NCBI RefSeq assembly: GCF_047511655.1
Contig: NC_133401.1
Location: forward strand, 14,974,001-15,038,000
Length of the DNA: 64,000 nucleotides
Reading direction: 5' to 3'
Origin: Castor canadensis
Taxonomy: Eukaryota > Chordata > Mammalia > Rodentia > Castoridae
Shown: in pieces, positions 44,801 to 55,200 of the stretch
Numbering within the stretch: the stretch's first letter is position 1
How the letters are laid out: each line of letters starts with the position of its first letter
Position numbers and translations under genes: made by a program
Notes under the pieces: generated by a model
Database searches by the model: none
Told to the model about the DNA's origin: nothing
What the model saw: the letters and a program-made list of their open reading frames with translations, nothing else

Positions 44801-45597
44801 ACAGAGAGAGACCCCAACCGATCTAGAACCGCTAGCAAGAAGAAAGAACAAAGTCAATCTAGACTCCCCAGCAAAGAGAGAAGTCAAAGCCAACCTAGAA
44901 CCTCCAGCACAGAGAGATACCCCAGCCAATCTAGAACCTCCAGCACAGAGAGATACCCCAGCCAATCTAGAACCTCCAGCACAGAGCAAGACCCCAGCCA
45001 ATCTAGAACCTCCAGCACAGAGCAAGACCCCAGCCAATCTAGAACCTCCAGCACAGAGAGAGACCCCAGCCAATCTAGAACCTCCAGCACAGAGAGAGAC
45101 CCCAGTCAATCTAGAACCTCTAGCAAGAAGAAACACAGTCGATCTAGGCTCCTCAGCACAGAGAGAGGTCGCAGCCAACCTAGAACCTCCAGCAAGAAAG
45201 GAGACCATAGCCAATCTAGTACACCCACCACAGAGGGAGACCCCAGCCAATCTAGAACCTCTAGCAAGAAGCGATCTAGACGCCCCAGGAAACAGATATA
45301 CCATAGCCAATCTGGAGCCACCAGCAAAGACGGAGACCCCAGCCAATCTACAAGCCCTGGGAGTTTCAGCTGGAAAAGATCTCCTACAAGGACGAGGAGC
45401 TCCAGTCAGAACAGAGCCCCTCACAAGACACTGAGCCCCTCCCCATCACGATTTCCCAGTGGAGAACAACCCCTAGGCCAGGATAACAGCCAAGCCAACA
45501 CAACCTCTAAGGCCACCTCACCTGGGGAAAGGTCTTCGTCATCTTCCTCCAAGCTGGCATAGCCTCCAGTCTCTGCTGGCTCACGGGTCTCTGTCAT
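38876..45597 (-). CDS. ZNF428: ZNF428, acidic single-finger C2H2 protein
   Basis: Small nuclear-type protein of unknown function, 190 residues (188 in human). Two coding exons: 45522-45597 (25 codons plus one base; MTETREPAETGGYASLEEDD) and 38876-39372. The intron is phase 1, and the junction codon GGC rebuilds the conserved SPGPEHSSD. Order of parts: acidic N-terminus, acidic run (about 42-53, EEEE then TTDDPEYD), basic/Pro-rich middle with two CxxC pairs (CQLC, CRLC), a second acidic run, and one C2H2 finger (CTEC...LHGHFMLH) ending HARGEV. The 6.1-kb intron contains the whole SRRM5 coding exon on the other strand, and ZNF428 exon 2 overlaps the SRRM5 C-terminus in antisense. A non-coding first exon lies at about 49089-49170. 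Identification is secure. Confidence 0.96.
39538..39912. repeat. composite SINE (+) and B1 (-)
   Basis: Composite 39538-39708 begins only 110 bases 5' (on the ZNF428 sense strand) of the ZNF428 last-exon acceptor; minus B1 39800-39912 follows a TTTA-rich stretch. Confidence 0.75.
40598..41800 (+). repeat. SINE cluster in ZNF428 intron
   Basis: ID 40598-40662; B1 40703-40825; composite 40826-41035; MIR fragment (minus) 41095-41240; ID-like 41350-41430; composite 41498-41725; ID fragment 41730-41800. Confidence 0.7.
42770..43080. repeat. L2 relic
   Basis: GGTCCCTCTGTCTGGAACAC and 'CACCTCTTACTCATCCTTCAGAACCC'-type text typical of an L2 3' end. Confidence 0.55.
43595..45562 (+). CDS. SRRM5: SRRM5, serine/arginine repetitive matrix protein 5
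   Basis: SR-rich protein, probably nuclear and related to splicing factors by composition only; role unproven. A single coding exon encodes 655 residues (about 715 in human). The chosen start (CACCATGC, protein MPSPPKRSSKPSM) aligns with the human opening. The frame is also open upstream to an ATG at 43487 (36 extra codons), but a plausible acceptor ends at 43570 (GACTTCCAG), so that part is probably intron. The N-terminal third is Ser/Thr/Pro/Lys-rich. The middle has scattered RS, SRSR and RSHS motifs. Residues about 400-520 are 12-residue TSSTERDPSQSR-type repeats, encoded by the 36-bp array at 44900-45115. The conserved C-terminus PGERSSSSSSKLA is antisense to ZNF428 exon 2. The gene sits wholly within the ZNF428 intron and exon 2 region. 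Confidence 0.94.
   Translation: MPSPPKRSSKPSMAPASTGPSMPATAPTPSASLKTTKSAMPNTSSVPLKPSTAPSFVMSPKSSKSTKSTSTKTSNRSSSRSQVRSKARTPSRVSTDTKASKACKASGTGRQPQRGTHSRGRTPGRRESRGSKRSPSRASTHSRMRTHGATAGVAKKVRTPTSQRKQSRGKSYSRPRTNTQERSDSQPKNMSRKNRNSPQGAAGMGSSSKPAVTHNRAKSHSPAGIPLEEKGFSQPLLLLRRVKSYSQMTAPGREQSYSPSDVAYKVKCHIQASTSSRTRSNSQSSTPSRFRTPRKSRSHSRKRNHSRVRSYSWKRNHSRARSRTRKGTSSYMRIHSQSRAHSKAKSQSQSRTPRRERSHNLSRTSSQERSRSSSRSASKEKESSQHSISRKERDHSQSRTSSTERDPNRSRTASKKKEQSQSRLPSKERSQSQPRTSSTERYPSQSRTSSTERYPSQSRTSSTEQDPSQSRTSSTEQDPSQSRTSSTERDPSQSRTSSTERDPSQSRTSSKKKHSRSRLLSTERGRSQPRTSSKKGDHSQSSTPTTEGDPSQSRTSSKKRSRRPRKQIYHSQSGATSKDGDPSQSTSPGSFSWKRSPTRTRSSSQNRAPHKTLSPSPSRFPSGEQPLGQDNSQANTTSKATSPGERSSSSSSKLA
44900..45115 (+). 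repeat. SRRM5: 36-bp coding tandem repeat in SRRM5 (6 copies)
   Basis: Six head-to-tail 36-bp units, each starting ACCTCCAGCACAGAG and ending CAATCTAGA. They come in three matched pairs: units 1-2 (AGAGATACCCC), 3-4 (AGCAAGACCCC) and 5-6 (AGAGAGACCCC). More diverged units flank them at 44780-44899 and 45116-45270. The period is a multiple of three, so several frames on both strands stay open. Confidence 0.9.
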
Positions 45598-45756
45598 GGC
45601 CAGGGGAGGGGACAGGAGACAGAAGCAGAGCAGCAGCTGGGCGGCGTCCCTCCCTGGCCAGCCTCTCCGCAGTCACACCTCCAGCCACACGTTCTTCTAA
45701 TCAAGGATGTTGGCAGGTAGACACTGGATGGGGGAAGGAAAGACCTGGGGTAACTC

Positions 45757-45762
45757 AATAAA
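45757..45762 (+). terminator. SRRM5: poly(A) signal of SRRM5
   Basis: AATAAA lies 195 bases after the SRRM5 stop, so the SRRM5 3' UTR is antisense to the first part of ZNF428 exon 2 and its upstream intron. Confidence 0.7.
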
Positions 45763-46212
45763 TTTTTACATAGCACCTGTCACCACTCTAAGCCCAGGTA
45801 TGTGCTCAGTGCTAGGGACTTGGCAAAGATGGCCCCAGATGTCTGACTGCCTAGGCACCTTAACTGCAGGTCTTGCCCCTCAGTGGGCCTTCATTTGCCC
45901 AGGGCAACAAGACTCTTGTCTTATTTTGTTTTGTCACTGGGGTAGGGAGAGGTGACATTTCAAGTATTTAACAGTAAGGCCTGACATGAGCACCAATCAG
46001 AACTAAGAAAAGTGTGGGGAAGGGGAGGCAGTTAGTCCAGGCATTAACCCTTTGGTTGCGGGATTGTGGAGAAGTCAGGGCTGAGAGAGGATCCAGGGGG
46101 CTGTGAAGGACACGGAACACTACTCAGCCTGGAAGTTATTTCAGTATTTAAACAATTGATCAGACTGCACTAGTTGGGGATGTAAGCCTTCTATATCAAC
46201 TGGCAAGAGTGT

Positions 46213-46680
46213 CTGGGGTTAGCCTGGTGCCAGTGGCTCACACCTGTAATCCTAGTTATTTGGGAGGCTAAGATCAGGAGGATGGTGGTTCAAGACCAGC
46301 CTGGGCAAAACAGTTCTCCAGGGCCCATCTCCAAAATGACCAGGGCAAAATGGGCTGCAGGAGTGGTTCAAGTGCCTGCTTTGCAAGAGCAAAGCCCTAA
46401 GTTCAAATCCCAGTGCCACCAAAAAAAAAAAAAAAAGTGTTGAATGTCAATGTGTCACTCTCTAGTGTGTACCTTCAAGAAAGGACCTCATTCCTCTAGT
46501 CTTTTCTTACTGTAGGAAAGGGGATTCAGGCCTTGGCTGATGTACTCCTTACAACATGTGGAGACATTCACTCCTACGAGCAGAAAAGGAAGCCAAGGCA
46601 CAGAGAGGACAGGCAGGTAGCCACAGGTCACACCATCTGGTAGGTGGTTGAACTAGGATTTGAAGCTATGCCAAAAGATT
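46213..46680. repeat. composite SINE (+) and MIR (-)
   Basis: Composite 46213-46432 with a 16-base A-tail; MIR-like 46530-46680. Confidence 0.7.
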
Positions 46681-47214
46681 TCTGAAGATTCAGTAAACTC
46701 ATTCATCTAAGTTGCTGGTCCATGACAGGAACTCCACACAGTGGCGGCTACTACTCCCATGCCTGCCCTTCTATAACTTCTAGCCAATCCAGACTCCTCA
46801 CCTCTGTCTGTAGACACAGCCTTTTTGCATTCTGGGTGCTTAGTGTACTTCCTGTTGCCATCTGAAATGCCCCTTGTAGGTCTGGAAAACTCACTTTTAC
46901 CCTTTAAAACCCACCATAAATAGAAGACCCCTATACTTTTTCCCAGTCCTAATACTCCCTCTGCTGCTTCCAGGAAGCCTGCCCTGATTCCTCTCTTTTC
47001 TCTCCCTCTTTACTAACAGTCCCCCCCCCCCCACACACACACGGCATCTGTTCTGTCTCCCACTGTACTTCCTGATGGTAGAGACCTATGCAGGTCAGTT
47101 AGTGAAGGGCACAGTGTCAGCTACATCCACTTTCTTTCCTTCCTCTCCCCTTGTTCCCCCCCTCATCTCTCCCTTCATCCCTCCCTTCCTCCTTCCTTCT
47201 CTCTGTTCATTTTT

Positions 47215-47635
47215 TTAAGGAAGGTCTAGAACTTGTAATGCTCTTGTTTTGTAATCCTCCTGCTTCTGACTCTGAGTGCTGGGATTATAAGTGTACGCTT
47301 AATGCCTGGCTGTGGTCAGCTCTATTGTGGTATAATTTAAATTTTGATTTCCTGTGGTATAATTTACACCTGGCTCAGTTACACCCCTTATATGCCAGGG
47401 CCTGTGTTGGGCACTAAGGATACAATGATGGAAAACACACAATCTCTTCAAAGCCAAGAGGTCAAGTTCACTGCTGGGAACTAAAGAGAAAAAAATTCAA
47501 GTCAGGCATGGCCCGTAATCCCAGCTACTTGGTAGGTGGAAGTAGAAAGAGACTTCCAGGTCAGTTAGGGCAAAGTTAGAACAAAACAAGACAGTGCTGG
47601 AAACGTAGCTCAAATGGTAGCGCGCTTGTTCACTG
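47215..47635. repeat. two diverged SINEs
   Basis: Minus B1 47215-47312; plus B1+ID-like 47500-47635. Confidence 0.55.
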
Positions 47636-48129
47636 CAGGAGGACTTTCAAAAAAGTGAATCTGGACTTCTAAAGACAGAATTCATAATCGGCAAAGAAGC
47701 AGTCTCAGGATTGTCTCCTGCACGTTTGGCCCCATTTGGCCCTAATTTGGGAGTTCTACCTTAGGCCTAGATACAACTGCCAGACTTAGCAAATAAAAAC
47801 AGGATGCCCAATTAAATTTGAATTGCAGATATGTTCCAAAATTATTTACGTATGTTCCAAGATTATGTACCTGAAATTAAATTTAACTAGACAGTTTAAA
47901 TTATATATTGTTATATAATTTTAAATGCCTTTGTGTGTGTGTGTGTGTGTATGTGTGTGTGTATGGTGGTGATTCTGGGGCTGAACCCAGGACAACACAC
48001 ACACACAGGACAGGACAGGGGAGCCACGCCCCCAACCCTTTTGTTAATACTGTTTTTTGAGATACCAGGTTGGCTTTGATCTCCTGATCCTCCTGCCTCC
48101 AGAGGAGCTGGTTTGGGTATTCAAAAATT

Positions 48130-48316
48130 TTTTTTTTTCTGGGCAGTACTGGAATTTGAGCCTAGGCTTGCCAGGCAGGCACTCTTGCCACTTGAGCCAT
48201 TCAGCCAGCCCTAGTTTCTGTGGTGGTCCCCCTGGGCTGGTTTTGAATCGTGATCCTCCAGGTCTCTGCCTTCTGAGTAAGCTAAGATTACAGAGGAGCA
48301 CTACCACGCCCGGTTT
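48130..48316 (-). repeat. B1+ID composite SINE
   Basis: GGGCAGTACTGGAATTTGAG to GCACTACCACGCCCGG. Confidence 0.75.
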
Positions 48317-48696
48317 CTTTATTTCCATCTGGCAAATACACACCAGGGACAATAAGGACTTCCCATGAGGTTACCTCGAGACAATGCCCACCAGTCCAGC
48401 CTGCCCCTTCCCAAACCCACATCACACAAGGCCTCCTCTAGAGTATCCCACACATGAGGTGGAGGCATCCCTTAGTTCCAGAGTCCCACTTCTGCAGCAA
48501 CACCTATGGCGGCTGGACTGGCTTCCAGGATCGTAGGTCATCAACGAAGCTCGATCACTACCATAAGGCAAATACCGTGACCCAGACCCCACAAAGCCCT
48601 GAATCTAGCAACCAACTCCCCTAAAGGCCCCCGTGAACACAATAGGAAGCCAGGACCAAAACTTTATACAAAGCAATAAGGACCAGTCCCCACATC

Positions 48697-49061
48697 TTCC
48701 CAGGATGCCTCGGGCCTATAGCGACCACTTTCCAAGCCGCCATGCATCTGAGCACTCCAAGCTTCTAGGATGCTCAGCGGAAGGTGTCTGACAAAAGGGA
48801 CCAGGATCCCCACAAGGAGCTAGGGTAATAATCCTTCCGCAAATGCACGGAGCCTAACGCCTGGCAGACCGACTCCCACGGTGCTGTCAGGCGGAACGCC
48901 CGGTTTTCCCAGGATGCCCCAGGACAGTGCAGAGCCGCGTGGGGGGAGAAAAGGGAGCCTAGGTCTCGCCCTCGGGTCACGACTGCTGGCGGTGGCTCGG
49001 TGACAGCAGCCCGCCGTTCCCATCATGCAGCGGGGCCGTAGCGCCCGCTTCCCAGCATGCC
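48697..49061 (+). promoter_or_regulatory. cluster of five TTCCCAGSATGC-type motifs
   Basis: Near-identical 13-base sites at 48697-48709, 48763-48775 (decayed: TTCTAGGATGCTC), 48906-48918, 49017-49029 and 49049-49061, all on the plus strand. The core matches the ZNF143/THAP11 promoter element (TCCCAGMATGC) as I remember it. Confidence 0.55.
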
Positions 49062-49430
49062 CCGCGCACCCCGACCCCGGACACTCACCGGCGCCGGCGG
49101 CCCCGGCTCGGGCTCGGCGGTGGCTGCTGCACGCCCGGGCTCTGCGCCTGCGTTGCAAGGAGGGTAGGAGGGAGACAGCAAGGGGCGTGAGGAGCCTAGG
49201 GCGCTTGCGCAGCCAGATGGACCATTCCTGTCTCACTATGGGAAGAGGGGCTCTCGGAATCGGGCGGTCCACCGAACCGGCTCAGGGGGTGTCGTGCTCT
49301 GCCCCTCGCTGTCCGGTTTACTTGGTACAGTCCGCGGCCCGCAGGATCGGGAAGCTGCAGGGCGCGCGCGTGCGTGTGCCGAGCAGGAGCGCGCCTAATA
49401 GAAACAGGATGAGCTCGGGGGTGGAGGGCG
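48960..49430 (-). promoter_or_regulatory. ZNF428: ZNF428 CpG-island promoter and non-coding exon 1
   Basis: CpG-dense sequence with no TATA box. A strong donor on the minus strand (GGCGCCG followed by GTGAGTGT) ends a likely non-coding exon at 49089, and the transcription start probably lies at about 49150-49200. It is the only CpG-rich block between ZNF428 exon 2 and CADM4. Confidence 0.65.
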
Positions 49431-49439
49431 ACTAGTGGG

Positions 49440-51350
49440 CCCAGGATCCTGAACTCGACTCTTACTCATTTGCCTAATCCTAGTGCGGGACAATGGAAGG
49501 CCTCCCTCACTGAAGAGTGATTTACATATTCCTGGGAGAGGCTGTACTCCCGAGCGCAGGGATTAGCATATGGACTGGGGGGAGGGGGTCGTCTGAGCAC
49601 CGCATGCGCATAAGGACTGCAGTCTTACGCGAAGTGGGTAGCCTTGTGTTAGATGGGGGGCAAGTCGCATTAGATGACAGCGCACAAAGGCCAGGATCTC
49701 GACCAACCCTCACACCCCTTCCAACCAGAATAAATATTGATCTTTTATATGTCAGGTCTTGTGCTGGCAAGCACTATGGTTTCTGCAGTGAATAAAACAG
49801 CTCTTGCCCCCATCCTCGTATGACCTCACAGGGAGAACCTGATTAGACTGCTACCTAGAACTGTCAGACCTGGAATGGGTGAGGCACAAGTAGTGCCTGC
49901 CCCCGGCCTGGGCTTCCAAGAGGTGAATTTTAAACCAAATATGAACAGGAGCCAATTAAAATGGGACTCTTTTCAGCAGAGGGGACTGCAAGGGCAAACA
50001 CCCACAGGCAAAGAAGTGCTTGGTTTGATTGAGGAAGTGAGGCAGCCCTGTATCCCTGGAACACAGAATTGGCGAGGAGAAAGGTTCCTATAGGTGATTT
50101 TAAAGAGCTCAGATTTTACACGTATAGAAGTTATCCCAATATTCCAGGCTTTTTGAAGAAGTGACTCACTCAGCAATTTAAAACTCTACCATGGTGTCCT
50201 ATTACACCTGTGCGGAAAGCCACTCTATCCTGATCTCAGAGGCCTGGCCTGGCCCTGCTTCTTTCTGACCTCCCCCACCCTCAAGTACCTAATCTCTTTA
50301 CCATCTCAGGCCTTTGATTTTGCTGTTCCCATTACCTGAAAATGCTCTTCCTTCTGATCTTTGACTAGCTACTCTGCTTACTATTCCTATCTAGACACGT
50401 ATCAGTCAGAGAGGCTTTCCTTGATTAAAACAGTACCTCTGGATCTGATGGGGTTATGAGTAAGCAGTACTATGAGCTGAGGGTGGCTGAAACCGAGGTG
50501 AAGGGTACATGGGACTTTGTGGCCCTTCCTGTCTACTTCAGTATGTTTTCCATAATTTGAAATAAAATATATCCCCCCCTACATTTTATCCTAATAGCTC
50601 TTATCACAATCTGAAAATGTTTCTTTACTTCCTTCCTTATAGTCTGTTTTCTTCATAAAAGCATCACAAGGATCAGAATAGTCACATTTCACTTTGGATC
50701 CTCAGAGCCCAGAAAAGGATCAAATTTTAGATTACTGTTAAACTGTCTGTAGTACCAATAAGAATTATTGGCTGGGTTTTGTGAAACAGGGTCTGGATAT
50801 GTAAGCCCAGGCCGACCTCAAACTCTAGATCCTCCTGCCCCCTCCTCCCAACTGCTGGAATTATAGAAATGAGCCTCCATGTAGGCTTTTTTTGTTTTTA
50901 AGAGATGGATGGTCTCAAACAAGATATGATGGCACTGTTCCCGTAAAACCAGTAATCTCAGCACTTAGGAGGTGGAGGCAGGAGGATCTAGTGTTTTCAG
51001 CCAGACTGGGCTACATTGCAAGACCTTGTCTCAATTTAAAAAAAAAAGTTTTCCTGGATATTAATGTCGGGTGGAGGTGAGGAAAGCCCAGGACTAGGGT
51101 CCAGGCCTTGGGGATGGGGCCAGGGAAAACTCAGTTGCTATCAAAGAGACAAGACTCAGTGACTATTAAGCTAAAGCCAGGAAAAAAAAAGGCAGTTTCT
51201 CACGACAGTGGGACAAGGTGTCCTTGCAGAAGTCAGAAGCCTTTCCTGCTCTATTCCAGCAATCTTAAAACTCCCCTCCCTCCCCCACCCTTGTTCCCTT
51301 CCTACTGGTGCAGCCCAGGCAGAGGGACAGACACACAGCCACCCCAAGCA
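49440..51350. other. ZNF428-CADM4 intergenic region
   Basis: No coding exon seen. It has an L2 relic at 50215-50440, two SINEs at 50785-51042 and otherwise unassigned sequence. Confidence 0.6.
50215..51042. repeat. L2 relic and two B1-like SINEs
   Basis: L2-like 50215-50440; minus B1 50785-50882; plus B1 50925-51042. Confidence 0.55.
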
Positions 51351-51366
51351 CTTGTTCTCTCCTCAG

Positions 51367-51372
51367 TTTAAT
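51367..51372 (-). terminator. CADM4: poly(A) signal of CADM4
   Basis: ATTAAA on the minus strand, about 890 bases past the CADM4 stop. The 3' UTR of about 0.9 kb (51350-52256) fits the known compact transcript. Confidence 0.55.
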
Positions 51373-52256
51373 GGTGGTTAGTGGGATTGCCAAGCCCCCT
51401 CCCCATTCCCCTCCCCGCCCCGTACAAAAATGTGTTTTTAAACAAGAAAAAGGGGGCAAAAGCCAGGAATGGGGGGAGGGGGTGCAATCTGATATTTTCT
51501 TACAGATTTTTGAATTTTTAATATATTATATATAAAACCATAGAGACCACGCATCCCCCCAAACTCCTTTCCCCCTCCCCGGGGGGCCTGGAGGAGAGAT
51601 GAGGAAGGCCCCCCCAGGAGTGGGTGGACACACAAATATGGGTGGGACAGACATAGGGGAAGGGAGCCCAGGAACCTGGAGAAGGGTGATTGGAGATTAG
51701 GGTTGGGGCTGTCTCCCTCACTGCCCCCAACAAAGTTTTGACACAAAGACACAGAATCCCTGTTCCCACGCCCTCCCCCCACCCTTCCCCCCACCGTGCA
51801 AACATGGCTTTGCAAAGAGGTGCCCAGAGCTCTGTGGAACTCTAACAATGGCTGGCATGGGGTCTGGGACCCCCCAAAGAAATCTGTGTTCCCCTTCCCT
51901 GCCCACCCACCCTTCCCAGACTCTGACCCCCTCCCTACAAGACCTGGTTCTGTCGCCTAGGGGCCCTGGCCTTCCCCCGGTTATCTTCCCCCAACCCAAT
52001 CCCTACTGCCCTCCCTGACTTGGGGGTCTGGACCTTTGGCCTCTGCCCCCTGGGGGACCCGGACTTCTGGGCCCTTACTTCTGGCCCTGGCTGAGATCCA
52101 GGCATCCAACACCCCATCCCTGCCCAAGCATCTGAGGTGTTAGTGGTGGGGGGAGAAGCCCACCATCCCAGACTCTGGTAAATGTCTTTGCTGGTTCCTT
52201 GCAGCTGGCAGTGGGGGGAGCCCCAGCCCAGGCCCAGGCCTGGGGTGGGGGTGGGG

Positions 52257-55200
52257 TCAGATAAAGAATTCTTCTTTCCTCTTGTGTCCCTCGCTGCCAT
52301 TGAGGAAGGCTTCTCTTGCTTCTCCCTGCTCATCCAAGCCACTGGCCTCGTGGGTCAGATAGGAGCCTGAGAGGTACCATACCCCAGGACAGCAGAAGTT
52401 GGACAGAGACGCATGGGAAGCGGGAGAAGCGGAACATATGGAGAGGGAGGTAGATCCAGGGAAGAACAAAACAGTGTAAGAGAAAGAGGTAAAAAGAGAA
52501 TTAGGGAAATTCCAAAAGCCCCGCCCCCATTGGAATCCCAGCCAGAGGTCTCGTGGGATTTCGAATCCAAGGTCGGCTCTGCCTTGTTACCCTGGTTCTT
52601 AGCCCGTGCTCTTCCGAATCCGGGCTCTAGACCCCGCCCCTTCCGAATCCCACAACCAACCACACCCTTTGCTGGCTTCAGGCCCCGCCCCCCACTCACC
52701 CTTCTGTCGTACGGAGCACCAGACCATGCCCACTAGCACACATATGATCAGAAACACCAGTAGCGCCAGGATGCCGCCAACAATGGCATAGGGAACCGAC
52801 GTCTGAGCTTCTACCACCGCACCGGGGTCTGCCGGAAGGACGGGCGCAGGACCAGGCCATCAGAGATGGCCCAATCTACGCCCACGCTGCCAAGCGCTTC
52901 GGCCATTGTGCAGACCACAACCAACCGCGCCCCTTTCTGTGCCATGCGCCTCAAAATTGCTGCCATCTCCTCTTTCCAGATGCTCTACGTCCTCAAGGAA
53001 TACTTGGTTTCTACATTGTCTGATCCTAATCCCCGCCCTGCCTCCTTCGCCCCCCCAAGGACAGACACACATATCACTTTTATTTTGATTCAGTGCTCCC
53101 CGGAGAAAAATAAAGTCCAAGCCCAAGAAACAGCTGTTTGTGCACCGAATCAGTCTCTTTGCTCACGCTCCGCCCCCAACGCCCCGCCCCGGCCCGGAGC
53201 CCCGCCCCCGCCCTCACCGTATACCACCAGCACGTAGAGCGCCCTCGCGTGGCCGTGCTTGTTCGATGCCTCGCAGGTGTAGGTACCGTTATCCGCAGAT
53301 ACCAGACCCGGAAGCGTGAGCGTCTCCCCCACTGCCTCTGCTCTCTCTGGCAGAGACTCATTCCCACGATTCCAACGGATCTGGTTTGGCCTGGACGGGA
53401 TAAAGTACAGTAAGAGTTAGGAACGCAGGTGCCAGCACCCAAGTCTGATTTAGGATTCTAGACGTATAGCTCTCACTCACCCCGCACGAACCTGAAAGTG
53501 AAAGGCTCCCTCCTAGCCCTTTCCTTCCTGGAAAACCAAGAGGCCTGGGCTCAGCTTCCTTCCTGTCACCGGGATCTCAGGAATGCTAGCCCTCCTAGGC
53601 CCCTTCCACCCTGGGAATCCAAGAGTCCGGGACTCTAGAGGCTGTTTCTTCATGATTCAGAAGGCGAGCCCAAGATCCCTCCTTCCTAGGACCCAGAAGT
53701 CCAGATCCCAGCTCTCTGCTCGCCGAGGCCCTTCTTTGCTGAGACTCGGGTGTCCAAGACCCCCATCCTTCTTCTCAGGACCCCAGAGCTCACCTGGGGT
53801 TGCCCGTGACAGCGCACGTCAGCACCAGCGTGTCTCCCTCCCTCACCACAGCTTGGGAGGCGTGGATCCTGGCCGTGGGGGAGTCTGCGGGCCGAAAGAA
53901 GAAGGGAGATGATGCGGAGCTAGGGGGCCACTAGAGACAGGCAGCTGTGTGGATAGGGACCCCTGGGGCCCTGCCCGCCGGGCACTTACACTGCACGTCC
54001 AGCACGTACTGCGTCTGCTTGCTGTGTCCAGAGGGCAGCGCCTGGTTTTGCGCTTCGCAGATGACGATACCACCGTCGTCCTTTCGGTCCACGCGGAATC
54101 GGACGGTGCTCGCCACGCTCCAGACCTTGCCATTTTCCTGGCCGCTGCTCACTCCTGCCACGCCAAGCCCAGACACGGGTCAGGCCAGGATTCTCCGATT
54201 CCGTCCTCCACCAGTCCCAATGCAGGCTATTTGCCAATCCCCGCCCCACCCACAGGCCCCGCCTCCTCATGTTCTCTAAGCCACGCCCCTCGCCAAACTC
54301 AAGTCTCTTCCCAAAATCCCTCTTTCACACCCACGCCTTCTCATTGATCAGTTAATTTAGCCGCTGAATATCTAATGCAGGATTTGTGCGAGCTTCTCCA
54401 GGCTCCACCCACTTCCCTAAGCCACGCCCTCTCAAGTCCCGACCCGGGCCTGCATCTGGCCCTGGTACCTTTCAGCTCCTTGCGGTCACGGTACCAGCGC
54501 AGGACTGCTGCGGGCCGCGACCGCGGAACTAGGCAGCTGAGCTCCACCTCGCCGCCCTCCACCGCCTGCTCTCGGACCTCCACCACCGGATTCTCCGGGG
54601 CCACTGCGCAAGGGAGAAGGGGTGCAGGTGGTTAAGGGAGGCACCGAGGTCGGCTCAAACCCGGCTGCAGATTCCAGGGATCAAAGGGAATCGGGGTCCC
54701 AGGTGTCGGGAGTCAAACCCGGAGACTAGAGGTCATGTTTACTGCAGCCAGATGTCCAGGAGGTTACCAATATTCAGAGGGACAAGAGGGTCTCAGGACA
54801 AAAGAAGCAGCAGAGGATGGAGGAGGTCGCGGGAAGCTGCTACCTAGGACAGTGAGAGTGGCAATCTGGTGGTGCGTGTCCTCTGTATAGAGCTGGCAGA
54901 AGTAGCCCCCCTCGTCCTCCAGGCGGGCATCTGAGAGCCGGATGCGCACCCGGCGCGGGGAGAACTCCTCAAGCTGGAAACGCTCGTCCTTCAGGGCTAA
55001 AGAGTGAAGAGGAAAGCGTGGACCTGGGGAGTTCTGGCCTCAAGACCCCCACCCTCCAGGAGCTCAGATCCAGCGCTCCAGCCAGACCTGTGAGTCCGAG
55101 CTGCCCAAGTGTTTACTCCCTTGGGACCCAGAATTGTTCAGGTCCTCCTGCCCTCTCTTCGTTCCAGATGCCAGTGCCAGTGCCCAGGCCTCAACACTCA

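Larger units (their letters stand above)
45763..48690. other. ZNF428: ZNF428 5' intron
   Basis: Intronic on the minus strand between the coding exon 2 and the non-coding first exon. It contains SINEs, a MIR at 46530-46680, L2-like sequence at 46750-47090, a C-run plus CA repeat at about 47021-47042, and a GT repeat at 47934-47962. Confidence 0.6.

Noticed and set aside
44900-45115. Regular 36-bp repeats reminiscent of a CRISPR array
   Set aside because: Units are directly adjacent without spacers and encode in-frame SR repeats in a mammalian gene.
44711-45434. Two 237-residue open frames (one per strand) over the SRRM5 repeats
   Set aside because: They result from the 36-bp (multiple of three) tandem repeat, which keeps alternative frames open. 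Neither has homology or its own start context.
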